Shown here: positions 32,089 through 41,147 of the stretch, piece after piece | How the letters are laid out: each line of letters opens with the position of its first letter | Numbering within the stretch: the stretch's first letter is position 1 | Origin: Bacteroidales bacterium | GTDB lineage: Bacteria; Bacteroidota; Bacteroidia; Bacteroidales; UBA1715 | DNA length: 46,353 bases | Direction of reading: 5' to 3' | Assembly (NCBI GenBank): GCA_024409235.1 | Contig: JAKSUA010000016.1 | Coordinates: 1-46,353 of the forward strand | Translations under genes and position numbers: made by a program | Notes under the pieces: model-generated | What the model saw: only the letters and a program-made list of their open reading frames with translations | The model's database searches: none | Told to the model about the DNA's origin: nothing

Positions 32089-33309
32089 TTAGTGGTCTAC
32101 AACAGTAAGGAACTCTATATAATTTTTCCCTGCCTTGTAATTATTTTTCCAGAAAGAGTATGCAGATTTACGTTTCTTTTCTTGTTCTGCAACAGGTGAC
32201 GATATATATTTTGCAATTATCCGAGCAGCATCTACTGGATTAAAAACTGCATCAAGTAGATAACCTGTTTCATCACAAACTATTTCTGGTGTTCCACCCA
32301 CTGCAGTTGCCACTGTAGGTATTCCAGCAGAAATAGCCTCCATTATACTTACCGGTATTCCTTCGGAAGAACTTACATTTACAAATACATCTACATAATT
32401 TGTAGCATAAAAATCAAGAATTTCATCAGTAGGAACCAATCCTCTAAATTCTACCTGATTCGGTTTTAGTTTTGTCTTCGCATATCGTTCAACTTTTTTA
32501 CGCATAGGTCCATCTCCAAAATGTACCCATTTCAAAGGCATCGTTTGAGCCAATACCGCAACTATATCAACCATTAAAAGCAAACGTTTTTCATAACTAA
32601 TACGACTGCAAGTACATATTAGAATTTCTTCCGTATTTTGTTTTGTAAACAACGGAACTCGATTATTAAATCTTCCCAATCGAGAAACGGTAATCTTTCC
32701 ACGACTTGCCGAATAGTTTTGTTCAAAATAATCTTTTCCATTCTGCGAAATGGAGAAAGTCCTATCTAATTTGCTAAAAATAAAATTTTTAAACGGAAGA
32801 TATGGAACCTGATGACGCTCAACATACACATCCCATCCATGGGCACGAGCAACACACTTTATTCCTGGATTTTTTTGTTTAAATAATGCAAGTGCCAACG
32901 CTTTTTCATCATGCCAATAGGAATAAAGAACACTATTTTCTACTGAAAATTTTGCTAAAATCGGTTGCATAGCTCGTGCTTGCGCCAATGCCACAAGTTG
33001 TATTTTGAAAATACGCCACCAATATTTTGGTGAATATTTCCGCACAACAAACCACAGTTCTTTCAAAAAGAAAGGACAAAATATCATAGAGAAAGCAGCG
33101 AGGCTCTGTAATTTTGAAACCTTTGAATCAAGCTCTATTAACGTTGCATTACTTGGCAAAAAACGATTTGAATCTTTCGATTCGGACTTTCTAGTAACCA
33201 CATAAATATGCTCAAAATGCGATTGTGCAACACGCATTTCATCATCGATAAAATACTCGCCCGTATGAGGGTAACCTGAGCAAAAAAATATGAGAGTTTT
33301 TTTATTCAT
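32089..33309 (-). CDS. GT4-family glycosyltransferase
   Basis: This 406-residue GT-B enzyme shows the C-terminal signature SSEGIPVSIMEAISAGIPTVAT with an E-x7-E pattern, followed by GGTPEIV and DETGYLLD. The middle has ARAHGWDVYVERHQVPYLPF, which resembles colanic-acid-type glycosyltransferases. It should use a nucleotide sugar and act at the cytoplasmic face in glycan assembly. Its start overlaps the stop of the AlbA_2-like gene by 8 bp, so the glycosyltransferase depends on that gene's transcript. It converges with the ATPase gene, 49 bp away. Confidence 0.85.
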   Translation of the reverse strand: MNKKTLIFFCSGYPHTGEYFIDDEMRVAQSHFEHIYVVTRKSESKDSNRFLPSNATLIELDSKVSKLQSLAAFSMIFCPFFLKELWFVVRKYSPKYWWRIFKIQLVALAQARAMQPILAKFSVENSVLYSYWHDEKALALALFKQKNPGIKCVARAHGWDVYVERHQVPYLPFKNFIFSKLDRTFSISQNGKDYFEQNYSASRGKITVSRLGRFNNRVPLFTKQNTEEILICTCSRISYEKRLLLMVDIVAVLAQTMPLKWVHFGDGPMRKKVERYAKTKLKPNQVEFRGLVPTDEILDFYATNYVDVFVNVSSSEGIPVSIMEAISAGIPTVATAVGGTPEIVCDETGYLLDAVFNPVDAARIIAKYISSPVAEQEKKRKSAYSFWKNNYKAGKNYIEFLTVVDH

Positions 33310-34654
33310 TTTTTATGATTTTCCAATAGCCACCTTTATCGGGGCCTACACGCAAAAGTAAACCTTCTTTCTTTAATTTATCCAAGTTTTTACGAACCCC
33401 CTTATCGGACAAGCCTGTTTGTTTACACAATTCTATAATTGTAATATGTGGTTGCTCTTTTATAATAGTCAATATTTTCTCGGTACTTTTCTCGGTACTT
33501 TTCTCGGTACTTTTCTCGGTACTTTTCTCGGTACTTTTCTCGGTACTTTTTAGTACAAGATCTGCAACGTACCCATATCCCCAGTTAGAATATTCAAAAG
33601 TAACATTTTCGTAATTTTGTAAAGCCTTACGGATACGAACATAGCCACTACCATATTTTTCTATTTTGTTCGCCAAATAAAAGGCTTCAGCAATTAATTT
33701 GTTTCTCGTACATGCCTTATAGCTATCTGTTGCCAAGTCTGCCTCTGTTATATTGCCATATAATCCACTTGGATTAAAGAAACTAATTCTATCATCAAAT
33801 ATCTTTATCTGTATATCGGTAGGACTTTGATAATCACGATGAACAATGCAATTTAACAATAATTCACGAATGGCATCCAAAGGATATTCCGGAATTTCCT
33901 TTCGGGAATTATTTGATTTCGAAGCTTCAATTTGAAATGAAAAATTTATATGTCCTACTATTGTTTGATATGCTTCTTCTACCACATCAAACAAATTCCC
34001 TGATAACATTTTATCAGCAATTATCATACTTGGTGATTTAAATCTACCAATGTGTACATTATAATGTAAATCTCTACGAGAAAACAGCAACATTGCTGCA
34101 TTCGTTGGTACACCATCCACCAACATTCCCAATTTTGTCAATGCTGCAAACGGATTCTCTGGCAACAAGAAACGCCCCCCCGCATTCACAACCGATACAA
34201 AATCCGCAATTTTTTCCTCACTTAACTCTTCTAACGTAGCATTAACATACACATACGAATCCCACGACACATTACGCGATTGCAGATTGAGATTTACAAT
34301 CTCCTCCGCTGTCAACAAGCGATTTGAATTGACCCTTCGCTGATAGAATCTTCCTTTAAACGATATCGGTTTTATCGGATATTCTGCGACCGACAGACAC
34401 ACAACCGTTTTTCCTTTCTCTTGCAATATGTCAACATTAGGAACTACAGATGGTAATGTCTTACTTTTTATCAAATTCAGCCATTGTTGCAGAGTTTCTA
34501 TCCCCAATTGAACTCCAACAACATTACCATCATCGCGAACACCGACATAAACACTTCCCCCTTGTGCATTGACAAATGCCACCAACGAAACTATAACCTC
34601 GTCGGAGAAGCTTTCTTTAAATTCAATTGTACTGGTTTCTTTTTGCGGCAACAT
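33302..34654 (-). CDS. AlbA_2 (Schlafen-like) putative transcriptional regulator
   Basis: This 450-residue protein has an AlbA_2 domain (about 8-120) with TIEFKESFSDEVI, AFVNAQGGSVYVGVRDDG and PISFKGRFYQRRVNSN. It is followed by an HATPase_c_4-like region (about 235-345) holding LDAIRELLLNCIVHRDYQS, IKIFDDRISFFNPSG and ANKIEKYGSGYVRIRKAL. Residues 369-392 are six perfect KSTE repeats, then comes a winged-helix segment (ITIIELCKQTGLSDKGVRKNLDKL). Proteins of this layout are usually annotated as ATP-binding transcriptional regulators. A palindrome over its own -7 box suggests autoregulation. The repeat linker could vary in length between strains without a frameshift. A glycosyltransferase gene is translationally coupled downstream. 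Confidence 0.85.
   Translation of the reverse strand: MLPQKETSTIEFKESFSDEVIVSLVAFVNAQGGSVYVGVRDDGNVVGVQLGIETLQQWLNLIKSKTLPSVVPNVDILQEKGKTVVCLSVAEYPIKPISFKGRFYQRRVNSNRLLTAEEIVNLNLQSRNVSWDSYVYVNATLEELSEEKIADFVSVVNAGGRFLLPENPFAALTKLGMLVDGVPTNAAMLLFSRRDLHYNVHIGRFKSPSMIIADKMLSGNLFDVVEEAYQTIVGHINFSFQIEASKSNNSRKEIPEYPLDAIRELLLNCIVHRDYQSPTDIQIKIFDDRISFFNPSGLYGNITEADLATDSYKACTRNKLIAEAFYLANKIEKYGSGYVRIRKALQNYENVTFEYSNWGYGYVADLVLKSTEKSTEKSTEKSTEKSTEKSTEKILTIIKEQPHITIIELCKQTGLSDKGVRKNLDKLKKEGLLLRVGPDKGGYWKIIKNE
33479..33550. repeat. Six perfect 12-bp tandem repeats inside a gene
   Basis: The unit CTCGGTACTTTT (plus strand) occurs six times without a mismatch and encodes KSTE on the minus strand. Perfect identity at nucleotide level, including synonymous positions, points to recent slipped-strand expansion. 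Unit length divisible by three means copy changes alter linker length only. Confidence 0.95.
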
Positions 34655-34666
34655 AAAGTGTTTCTG

Positions 34667-34688
34667 TTAGTATCTACAAAGATACTAA
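34667..34688. promoter_or_regulatory. Palindromic operator over the -7 box of the AlbA_2 gene
   Basis: Nine-base arms TTAGTATCT (34667-34675) and AGATACTAA (34680-34688) flank a 4-nt spacer. On the minus strand TATCTTTG (34677-34684) is an exact TAnnTTTG -7 box, 23 bases before the ATG at 34654. A protein dimer on this palindrome would block the promoter. Confidence 0.65.
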
Positions 34689-34758
34689 AGTTCAAGTAGA
34701 CCCAATGCTACATTTCTTTAATTTTTCCTGCAATGCGTAACACATTGTCTTTCATAAA

Positions 34759-34827
34759 CAAAGATATATACCTTGTTTCAAAACCAAGGTAAAATCAAAT
34801 AATTTTTGTTCCAAAACCAAGGTATAT
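34759..34827 (-). promoter_or_regulatory. Second -7 box with inverted and direct CAAGGTA repeats
   Basis: Minus-strand TATCTTTG occurs again at 34759-34766. Next to it ATATACCTTG (34766-34775) is a 10-bp inverted match to CAAGGTATAT (34818-34827), and a third copy CAAGGTA lies at 34785-34791; the last two share the longer CAAAACCAAGGTA. This could be a second regulated promoter of the AlbA_2 gene, or a terminator-like hairpin (34769-34791) for the operon ending at 34852. The 197-bp gap between genes holds nothing else that I can see. Confidence 0.45.
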
Positions 34828-34851
34828 CCAGAAACGGACAGATTATATTAA

Positions 34852-35973
34852 TTATTTTTCGGAATAAATCTCTAACAATCGACCCACATACGGAACTATA
34901 TCATACCATTTTGCATATTCTTGTGCATACAACGACATTTCCTGATATTTTTGTTTATCATTCCATATTTCTAAAATCTTATCGGCAAATAATTCTGGAT
35001 TTTGCTCATAAATCATATAGCCATTTTTACCTTCTTCGATCAAATCACGATTTCCTTTACCGTCAAGAGTAACAACAGGTAAACCTGCAGCCATAGCTTC
35101 AATCAATGTTAAGCCTAAGGCTTCAGAATAGGACGAATGCACATATATATCCGATTGCCATAAATATTCTTCTACATTTGCAACATTTCCATGCATAATA
35201 ACTTGTTGCTGCAATTGTTTTTCTACAACCAAATTTTCTACAGCCTTATAGCATTCACCTGCACCTAAGAAATGTAATTCAAACAAAATATTTCTACTTT
35301 GTAATATAGAAGCAACTTCCACCAAAAATTTTTGATTTTTATTCGGTGTAAAAGAACCAACATGAACTAAGCGAAAGCAATCAGAATTTGTTTTGTTTGT
35401 TTTTCTGCAAAATCTTCGATAATCAATTGCATTTGGAAGAAGTACAGTTTCTAAATCATCTACATTCTGCTTGAAATAAGCCTCGGTATCTTTTGATATA
35501 GCAATAAAGGTATTTCCTCCATTTGCTTTATACCGGTGTACTAAATATTTTTTCTCGAAATAATTCGTAAACAATTCCTTATTCAATATAGTTTTAAAAC
35601 TAAAACTCTTGAATTGTTTCATATTATCATGGCAATGACTTACCCATTTCGCTTGTGGATATAGCACAGAACGAGAGACAACTTCTGCTTCAAATAAATG
35701 GGTATGTATTACTGTTGGGGCAAAATCTTCTATGGCTTTTTGTAAGGATTCAATATAATACTGATTCTTATGAAACACCGACAATTTTACAGTAGCAGGA
35801 ATTATCTTCCAATCTAAAGATTCCGTTAAAAACGGATACGCATTTTCTTCTGAAAATGTAATCAGTTGCACTTGAATATTCTCTCGCTTTTGTAACTCAT
35901 TACAAATATCCAAGCAAAGCCGTTCGGCACCGCCTTTGCGTAATCGAGGTATTATATGAAGAATTCGAAGCAT
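34852..35973 (-). CDS. GT4-family glycosyltransferase
   Basis: This 373-residue enzyme starts at ATG 35973 (MLRILHIIPRLRKGGAERL), the classic GT4 N-terminal glycine-rich loop; an ATG six codons earlier is an alternative. The C-terminal donor-site segment SYSEALGLTLIEAMAAGLPVV has the E-x7-E motif, followed by GNRDLIEEGKNGYM. It is the last gene of the minus-strand polysaccharide operon, 24 bp after the large membrane protein gene. Confidence 0.9.
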   Translation of the reverse strand: MLRILHIIPRLRKGGAERLCLDICNELQKRENIQVQLITFSEENAYPFLTESLDWKIIPATVKLSVFHKNQYYIESLQKAIEDFAPTVIHTHLFEAEVVSRSVLYPQAKWVSHCHDNMKQFKSFSFKTILNKELFTNYFEKKYLVHRYKANGGNTFIAISKDTEAYFKQNVDDLETVLLPNAIDYRRFCRKTNKTNSDCFRLVHVGSFTPNKNQKFLVEVASILQSRNILFELHFLGAGECYKAVENLVVEKQLQQQVIMHGNVANVEEYLWQSDIYVHSSYSEALGLTLIEAMAAGLPVVTLDGKGNRDLIEEGKNGYMIYEQNPELFADKILEIWNDKQKYQEMSLYAQEYAKWYDIVPYVGRLLEIYSEK

Positions 35974-35997
35974 TTTTATGGTTTTAAGCATCCAAAG

Positions 35998-37854
35998 TTA
36001 TTTCAACAAATAAAACACTTTTCCTTCTTCTGAAACATAAGTTGTATCGACAAGGTCTTCAATACAATTAGGTAATTTCAAACAGGATTTTGAAACAATT
36101 TGCTTTATATTATTAGCAAGCAAAAATTCGTATTGCAGTGTATCTAATGTTATTTTTCCACTTGACTTTTCACGATTATCACAGAAAGCTGTAAAAGTTG
36201 AGACAATCGGAGCATACATATTCCTTTCTCCTATATAAATTGTTCTCAAATAGATATCAGTTTGAGAACTTAAAGGATAAGGATAAGAATAAGAGACATC
36301 CAATGATGCTACAACTTTTGAGTTCGTTTTTGAAACCGAATTTTCCACATCATTTAAAAACTTAACATCTGTACTAAAAGGATATGGATTTTCCACTTGA
36401 AATGTGTTATAATGCAAACTAAAAACAAAGAAAAATAAACAAACTATAATTATAGTTATTTGCTCCCATAATTTGTTACTTAATACTAAAAATTCAAAAA
36501 CAAAAATCACATAAACAATAGGCAATATCTCAGTTGCTAAAGCATAAAATTGCGTATTGTCACGAACGCCCTTTGTTAATTGTGCAAAGATAAAACCTGT
36601 TAATAAAAGTATTGAGGTTGAAATAATCAAAATATCATTTCTACTTATAAGATTTTCTATAGCAATTTTATCTTTCTTCCTATAATAAAATAACATTAGT
36701 ATAATAGGTAGATGATAAATCAACAAGAACATAATTAATTTAATCGTTGATTTTACAATCGAAGACCATCCTACTATATTACCTTCTATATTTTCACGAC
36801 TAAAATTTCCAAAGGAGTCACTTCTGGATTGCAAAACATAAAAACAGATAATAAACACTCCTAGTCCTATTGTCTCCAACAAAAGCACAAATGATTTTTT
36901 TGATTTTTTTATTGATTGTAACAACAAACATCCCACTGCAATAAATATTGATGGGGCCAAAACAATATTTACAATAGGTAAAAATAATAACGATATCAGG
37001 AAATAGTTTTTATCATATTTGTAAAGTAATATAGAAAACACGAAAAATACTGCAACTATTTGTGTTTTCGTGTTTATTAAAGAAGTAAAAATTGTTTCAA
37101 GATTTAAAACTTTAAAAACATTAAATCCTATTGTATAATCAAAATAAGCAATTGGAACATAGAATATTGCAAATACAGCAATTATATAAAATATTAGATT
37201 GTTTTTATATTGGCTTACTAAAGCAAATAATCCTATAACCAATAATGTACCTAACAACGCATAAACAATAATAAAAATGGTTTCTGTACTATTAATACGA
37301 AATAAAGACGAAATCATAGATGTTGCCCATAATTCTATATAATGATATGGAGTTGGAGCAATCTCTCGTTGACGCAAAATATCACGCATTACATTATTTG
37401 ACTCAACTCCTCGCACGGCAATTTCATCAGCAACAGCTGCATAGTAATTATAATCAAAATGTGGTTCAAAATTGAATGGTTTTCCATAAAAGAAATAACC
37501 ATTAGCTAGAACAAACAATAATGAAGTTACAAAAATCGTTAACCAACAAGGTAGATCATAGCACGTTATCCCAAAGGATTCCTTTAACGAAATACCTTTT
37601 TTCACATTATCATTTCTTTTATAGTATGAAAGGAATATAAAAAAAACAAAAATAAATCCCCAACTAATTGTGTTTCCAGATGTTTTTACAATTGAATATA
37701 TAGTGGAAGAAAACAAGAAACCAAGTATAGTTTTTACAAACACATTTGCAAATCTATCTTCTATCTGGTTTATCTTGAAACACAATAAAATTAGTGAACC
37801 AACGAGATAAAAAACAACGACACAAACTATAGTTGCTATAAATGATGATATCAT
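35998..37854 (-). CDS. Polytopic membrane protein, possible GT-C glycosyltransferase or polymerase
   Basis: This 618-residue protein has at least ten hydrophobic helices spread through residues 1-480 and a soluble C-terminal part (about 490-618). A large loop near residue 120-180 carries HFDYNYYAAVADEIAVRGV and REIAPTPYHYIE, with acidic residues as in the first extracytoplasmic loop of GT-C enzymes. The family is not recognised. Its neighbours are a DPM-like GT2 (4-bp overlap) and GtrA, so it may be the serotype-specific transferase of a Gtr module; a Wzy polymerase is an alternative. Base composition is visibly more AT-rich than in the housekeeping genes to the left. Confidence 0.75.
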   Translation of the reverse strand: MISSFIATIVCVVVFYLVGSLILLCFKINQIEDRFANVFVKTILGFLFSSTIYSIVKTSGNTISWGFIFVFFIFLSYYKRNDNVKKGISLKESFGITCYDLPCWLTIFVTSLLFVLANGYFFYGKPFNFEPHFDYNYYAAVADEIAVRGVESNNVMRDILRQREIAPTPYHYIELWATSMISSLFRINSTETIFIIVYALLGTLLVIGLFALVSQYKNNLIFYIIAVFAIFYVPIAYFDYTIGFNVFKVLNLETIFTSLINTKTQIVAVFFVFSILLYKYDKNYFLISLLFLPIVNIVLAPSIFIAVGCLLLQSIKKSKKSFVLLLETIGLGVFIICFYVLQSRSDSFGNFSRENIEGNIVGWSSIVKSTIKLIMFLLIYHLPIILMLFYYRKKDKIAIENLISRNDILIISTSILLLTGFIFAQLTKGVRDNTQFYALATEILPIVYVIFVFEFLVLSNKLWEQITIIIVCLFFFVFSLHYNTFQVENPYPFSTDVKFLNDVENSVSKTNSKVVASLDVSYSYPYPLSSQTDIYLRTIYIGERNMYAPIVSTFTAFCDNREKSSGKITLDTLQYEFLLANNIKQIVSKSCLKLPNCIEDLVDTTYVSEEGKVFYLLK

Positions 37855-38573
37855 TTTGTTTTTAGTTTTTGATTAATTTTCATAAAGTCTCCTATGGCCT
37901 TCCAGCCTATTTTAACAATCCGTTTCATATTAATGGAATTTACACCACCTTGTCGTGGACGGAAAGTTATAGGATACCAGGCAACTCTTTCATTTTTCTT
38001 TACAGCAATTGCAGAAACGGCAACATTTGCTAAAAAGAAATCGCTTGGGATATATGACAATATATGCTTTAGGCGGGACGCTTTCATTAATCTAAATGGA
38101 GTATTAGCATCCTTTACCCACACGCCAAATATTAACCAAACAATCAAACGCAAAGCTTTAGTAACAACTACACGACTAAAACCATCTTGACGTCCACTAC
38201 GTGTACCTATTTGAATGTCAAATTGCTCTTTATGCTCCCACATTTGCCAGAACTCGTCTGGATTTGTTTGCCCGTCGCTATCAGTTTGAAAAATGTAATC
38301 TGCACCATTTTCAATAGCATAATTATAAAGAAACAGAACACTTGCACCATGTCCAGAGTTTTGCTTTGTCAATGGGATAAGTAAAGGCTTATCAACTTGT
38401 AATTGACACATTCTTGCATAAGTGTCATCTTTACTACCATCGTTAGCAATAACCAATCTACATTCACAACCATTAGTTGTTATTTCTTCAGATATAGGAT
38501 ACCATTGGCTAATGGTTTCTTCTATGTTATCCGCCTCATTATATGCTGGCATTACAATGAAAAATTTTTTCAT
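37851..38573 (-). CDS. DPM1/GtrB-like polyprenyl-phosphate glycosyltransferase
   Basis: This 240-residue GT2 enzyme opens with FIVMPAYNEADNIEETI, has LVIANDGSKDDT and the DxD-type TDSDGQTNPDEF, then NTPFRLMK and RPRQGGVNSIN, which mark the dolichol/undecaprenyl-phosphate sugar transferase branch. It would load a sugar on undecaprenyl phosphate. The two C-terminal membrane helices of phage GtrB are absent; one hydrophobic patch (LRLIVWLIFGVWV) is present. It overlaps both neighbours by 4 bp (GtrA upstream, membrane protein downstream). Confidence 0.87.
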   Translation of the reverse strand: MKKFFIVMPAYNEADNIEETISQWYPISEEITTNGCECRLVIANDGSKDDTYARMCQLQVDKPLLIPLTKQNSGHGASVLFLYNYAIENGADYIFQTDSDGQTNPDEFWQMWEHKEQFDIQIGTRSGRQDGFSRVVVTKALRLIVWLIFGVWVKDANTPFRLMKASRLKHILSYIPSDFFLANVAVSAIAVKKNERVAWYPITFRPRQGGVNSINMKRIVKIGWKAIGDFMKINQKLKTK

Positions 38574-38965
38574 TTTTCACTAGTATTAAATGTTACAAAT
38601 TTGTTTAATAGAAATTGAATTATTGCCACAATACCAACAGTTATCAATTTCGCCAATAGCTTCTCTGTGCAAAAATAATTTATCATAACAAATAGTAGGC
38701 CTTCACTTACCACCAAGCCTAATAAGCCAACTAAATAAAACATAAAAAATCTACGAAAAGATTTGTCAACAACCTTAAAATTGAAATTTCTATTTAAGAA
38801 GAAACTACAAAATATACCACAAGGTGTACTATTTAACTTTGCAATTAAAAAAGAGAGGACTGTACAAAGTATGGAATATATACAAAAATCTAGCAAAGCA
38901 CATGAAGCACCTATCAATCCATAAAGAATTAGTTCTCTGTATCTTATAAAAATATTCTTTATCAT
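38570..38965 (-). CDS. GtrA family membrane protein
   Basis: This 131-residue protein has four hydrophobic helices and the GtrA/DPMS_2 family pattern: LILYGLIGASCALLDFCIY at the start, CGIFCSFFLNRNFNF in the middle, and FLLNKFVTFN at the end. GtrA members are proposed to flip undecaprenyl-phosphate-linked sugars across the inner membrane. It overlaps the glf stop and the GT2 start by 4 bp each. Confidence 0.88.
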   Translation of the reverse strand: MIKNIFIRYRELILYGLIGASCALLDFCIYSILCTVLSFLIAKLNSTPCGIFCSFFLNRNFNFKVVDKSFRRFFMFYLVGLLGLVVSEGLLFVMINYFCTEKLLAKLITVGIVAIIQFLLNKFVTFNTSEK

Positions 38966-40095
38966 TTATCAAACAACTGATTAGTTAATGACAGAACTGT
39001 TTCTATAATTGGAGCCATATCATAATATTTGTACTCAGCAAGACGCCCTCCAAATATGACATTTTTTTCTTGTTCTGCCAATTTTCTGTATTGTTCCGCC
39101 AAGATATTATTTCTGTCATTATTTACGGGATAGTATGGTTCCAGGCCCTCTTTGTATTCCAGTGAATACTCTTCACTTACCACAGTTTTCTGGCATTCAT
39201 ACACAGCTTGCCCAAACATCTCAAAATGCTTATGTTCTATAACACGTGTATACGGTTGCTCGTGCGATGTGTAATTTACGACTGCATTACCTTGATAATT
39301 TGGAATGCTTTCAACACGAGTTTTAAATGATACTGTTCTCCAATCAAGCTTTCCAAGCGAATTGCCAAAATACTCATCTATGGCACCCGTGTAAACCAAA
39401 CTATCTGCAAACTTCTGCCAATCTATGTATTCCGAATTAAAGAAATCTAGATTAGTCTTACACTCTATGCCATCTAATAACCCATCAATTAGTTTATTGT
39501 ATCCTCCAATCGGAATACCTTGATACGTATCGTTAAAATAATTGTTGTCAAATACAAAACGAACAGGCAATCGTTTTATAATAAATGCAGGCAGATCTTT
39601 ACATGAGCGTCCCCACTGTTTCTCGGTATAGTCTTTTATCAACTTCTCAAAAATATCCTTACCAACAAGTGTTAATGCTTGTTCCTCCAAATTTGAAAGT
39701 TCCTTACCATTTAAGGAAGCTATGGCTTCGGCTTTCTGTTCTTCAATTTTTGCTTGTGCTTGTTCTGGCGTTGTTACACCCCACATTTGATAGAATGTGT
39801 TCATATTGAAAGGCAAATTATACAATTTGTCTTTGTAATTTGCCATAGGACAATTCGTATAACGATTAAATTTCACTATTGAATTTACAAAATCCCAAAC
39901 TTCCTTATTTGAAGTATGAAAAATATGTGCACCGTATTTATGGACATTAATTCCTTCAATATTTTCACAATATACATTTCCTCCTAAATGCGGACGCTTG
40001 TCTATTACCAAGCATGATTTGCCTGCTTTCTTTGCTTTATAGGCAAATGTTGCCCCGAACAAACCAGAACCAACTATTAAGAAGTCATATTTCAT
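38962..40095 (-). CDS. glf: UDP-galactopyranose mutase
   Basis: This 377-residue flavoenzyme converts UDP-galactopyranose to UDP-galactofuranose. It has the FAD motif FLIVGSGLFGATFA, then DKRPHLGGNVY, INVHKYGAHIFHT, and the segment EKQWGRSCKDLPAFIIKRLPV. The tail FGGRLAEYKYYDM is typical. Length is standard for bacterial Glf. It implies that the glycan contains galactofuranose. It is coupled to both neighbours through 4-bp overlaps. Confidence 0.95.
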   Translation of the reverse strand: MKYDFLIVGSGLFGATFAYKAKKAGKSCLVIDKRPHLGGNVYCENIEGINVHKYGAHIFHTSNKEVWDFVNSIVKFNRYTNCPMANYKDKLYNLPFNMNTFYQMWGVTTPEQAQAKIEEQKAEAIASLNGKELSNLEEQALTLVGKDIFEKLIKDYTEKQWGRSCKDLPAFIIKRLPVRFVFDNNYFNDTYQGIPIGGYNKLIDGLLDGIECKTNLDFFNSEYIDWQKFADSLVYTGAIDEYFGNSLGKLDWRTVSFKTRVESIPNYQGNAVVNYTSHEQPYTRVIEHKHFEMFGQAVYECQKTVVSEEYSLEYKEGLEPYYPVNNDRNNILAEQYRKLAEQEKNVIFGGRLAEYKYYDMAPIIETVLSLTNQLFDK

Positions 40096-41144
40096 CTCTC
40101 AAATTGTTTTTTGATATTCAAGAAGTATTTTTCAAAAGTGTTGTATGACAACCAAGCAATCAAAATTGTAGTTAATAAAACGAAAATATACAAAAGTGTA
40201 GTTGATAAAATATCGTTTTTTATTGGCAAATACTTGAATGTAAAAAGTAGAACAATCCAATGATACATATAAATGCCATAAGAGATTTTTCCAAGAAATT
40301 TTGTTACAGAATTCTCAATATTGATTTTCAAATTGTTATTGGTGCAAACATTTAATATAACAACAGCAAAAAGAACCGACATAAATTCATCATTAAAATG
40401 TTTCGTTTCTATATTTCCAAACCAACATACAATCGAAACAAAAAGACAAACAAAGAACACATATCTATTATACAAATATTTTAACCAAGTATGATTCTTT
40501 GCATATAAATACCCTATTAAACAACCTATAGCCAGAGAATCAAACTTATTATTATAAAAAAAACTATTGTTAATCATCTCCAACGTTTCATTTTGCCAGG
40601 TCCGAATATTTATAAAAGCAATAAAATGAGGCAACAAAGCATAACAAACAATAAAAAGAATTAACAACATAGGAATTCTTTCCTCTCGAATAAACATAAT
40701 TACAAAAGGAAAAAAGATATAAAATAAATTTTCTACCCCTATAGACCAAATTTGTGGACTTCCACTCCAACCACAACCTATTGAATGAGAAACATTAGGT
40801 AATATAGTAACAGCATATAATACATTAGACCACGACAATGAGTCTATAAAAAAAGCAGAAATCAGCAATACCAAGTAATATACTGGCCAAATTCTAAAAA
40901 TTCGGCGTAAATAAAAAGCTTTTAACGAAATTTGACCATATCGTTCTTTCTCCTGTGTCAGTAAATATGTTATTAAGAATCCTGAAATAACAAAAAACAA
41001 CATTACTGCCGTATGCCCACTTGGCATAAAATAAAAAAACTCACTACCAAACTTTTGTAAACGAAACAATTCAATATGCCCAATCATTACAACTATTGCT
41101 GCTATGGCACGAAAAGTATCCAAATTTTTAATGTGTCGTTTCAT
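40092..41144 (-). CDS. Acyltransferase 3 (OafA/YrhL-like) membrane protein
   Basis: This 350-residue protein has about ten membrane helices and the acyltransferase-3 opening NLDTFRAIAAIVVMIGHIELF, with the conserved His in the first helix and the Arg-rich LRRIFRIWPVYY segment near 90-100. Such enzymes O-acylate (usually acetylate) sugars of O-antigen, capsule or exopolysaccharide. There is no fused SGNH domain. It is part of the coupled operon. Confidence 0.9.
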   Translation of the reverse strand: MKRHIKNLDTFRAIAAIVVMIGHIELFRLQKFGSEFFYFMPSGHTAVMLFFVISGFLITYLLTQEKERYGQISLKAFYLRRIFRIWPVYYLVLLISAFFIDSLSWSNVLYAVTILPNVSHSIGCGWSGSPQIWSIGVENLFYIFFPFVIMFIREERIPMLLILFIVCYALLPHFIAFINIRTWQNETLEMINNSFFYNNKFDSLAIGCLIGYLYAKNHTWLKYLYNRYVFFVCLFVSIVCWFGNIETKHFNDEFMSVLFAVVILNVCTNNNLKINIENSVTKFLGKISYGIYMYHWIVLLFTFKYLPIKNDILSTTLLYIFVLLTTILIAWLSYNTFEKYFLNIKKQFER

Positions 41145-41147
41145 ATA

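Noticed and set aside
33479..33550. CRISPR or non-coding satellite
   Set aside because: The 12-bp units are contiguous and lie in frame within a well-supported gene.
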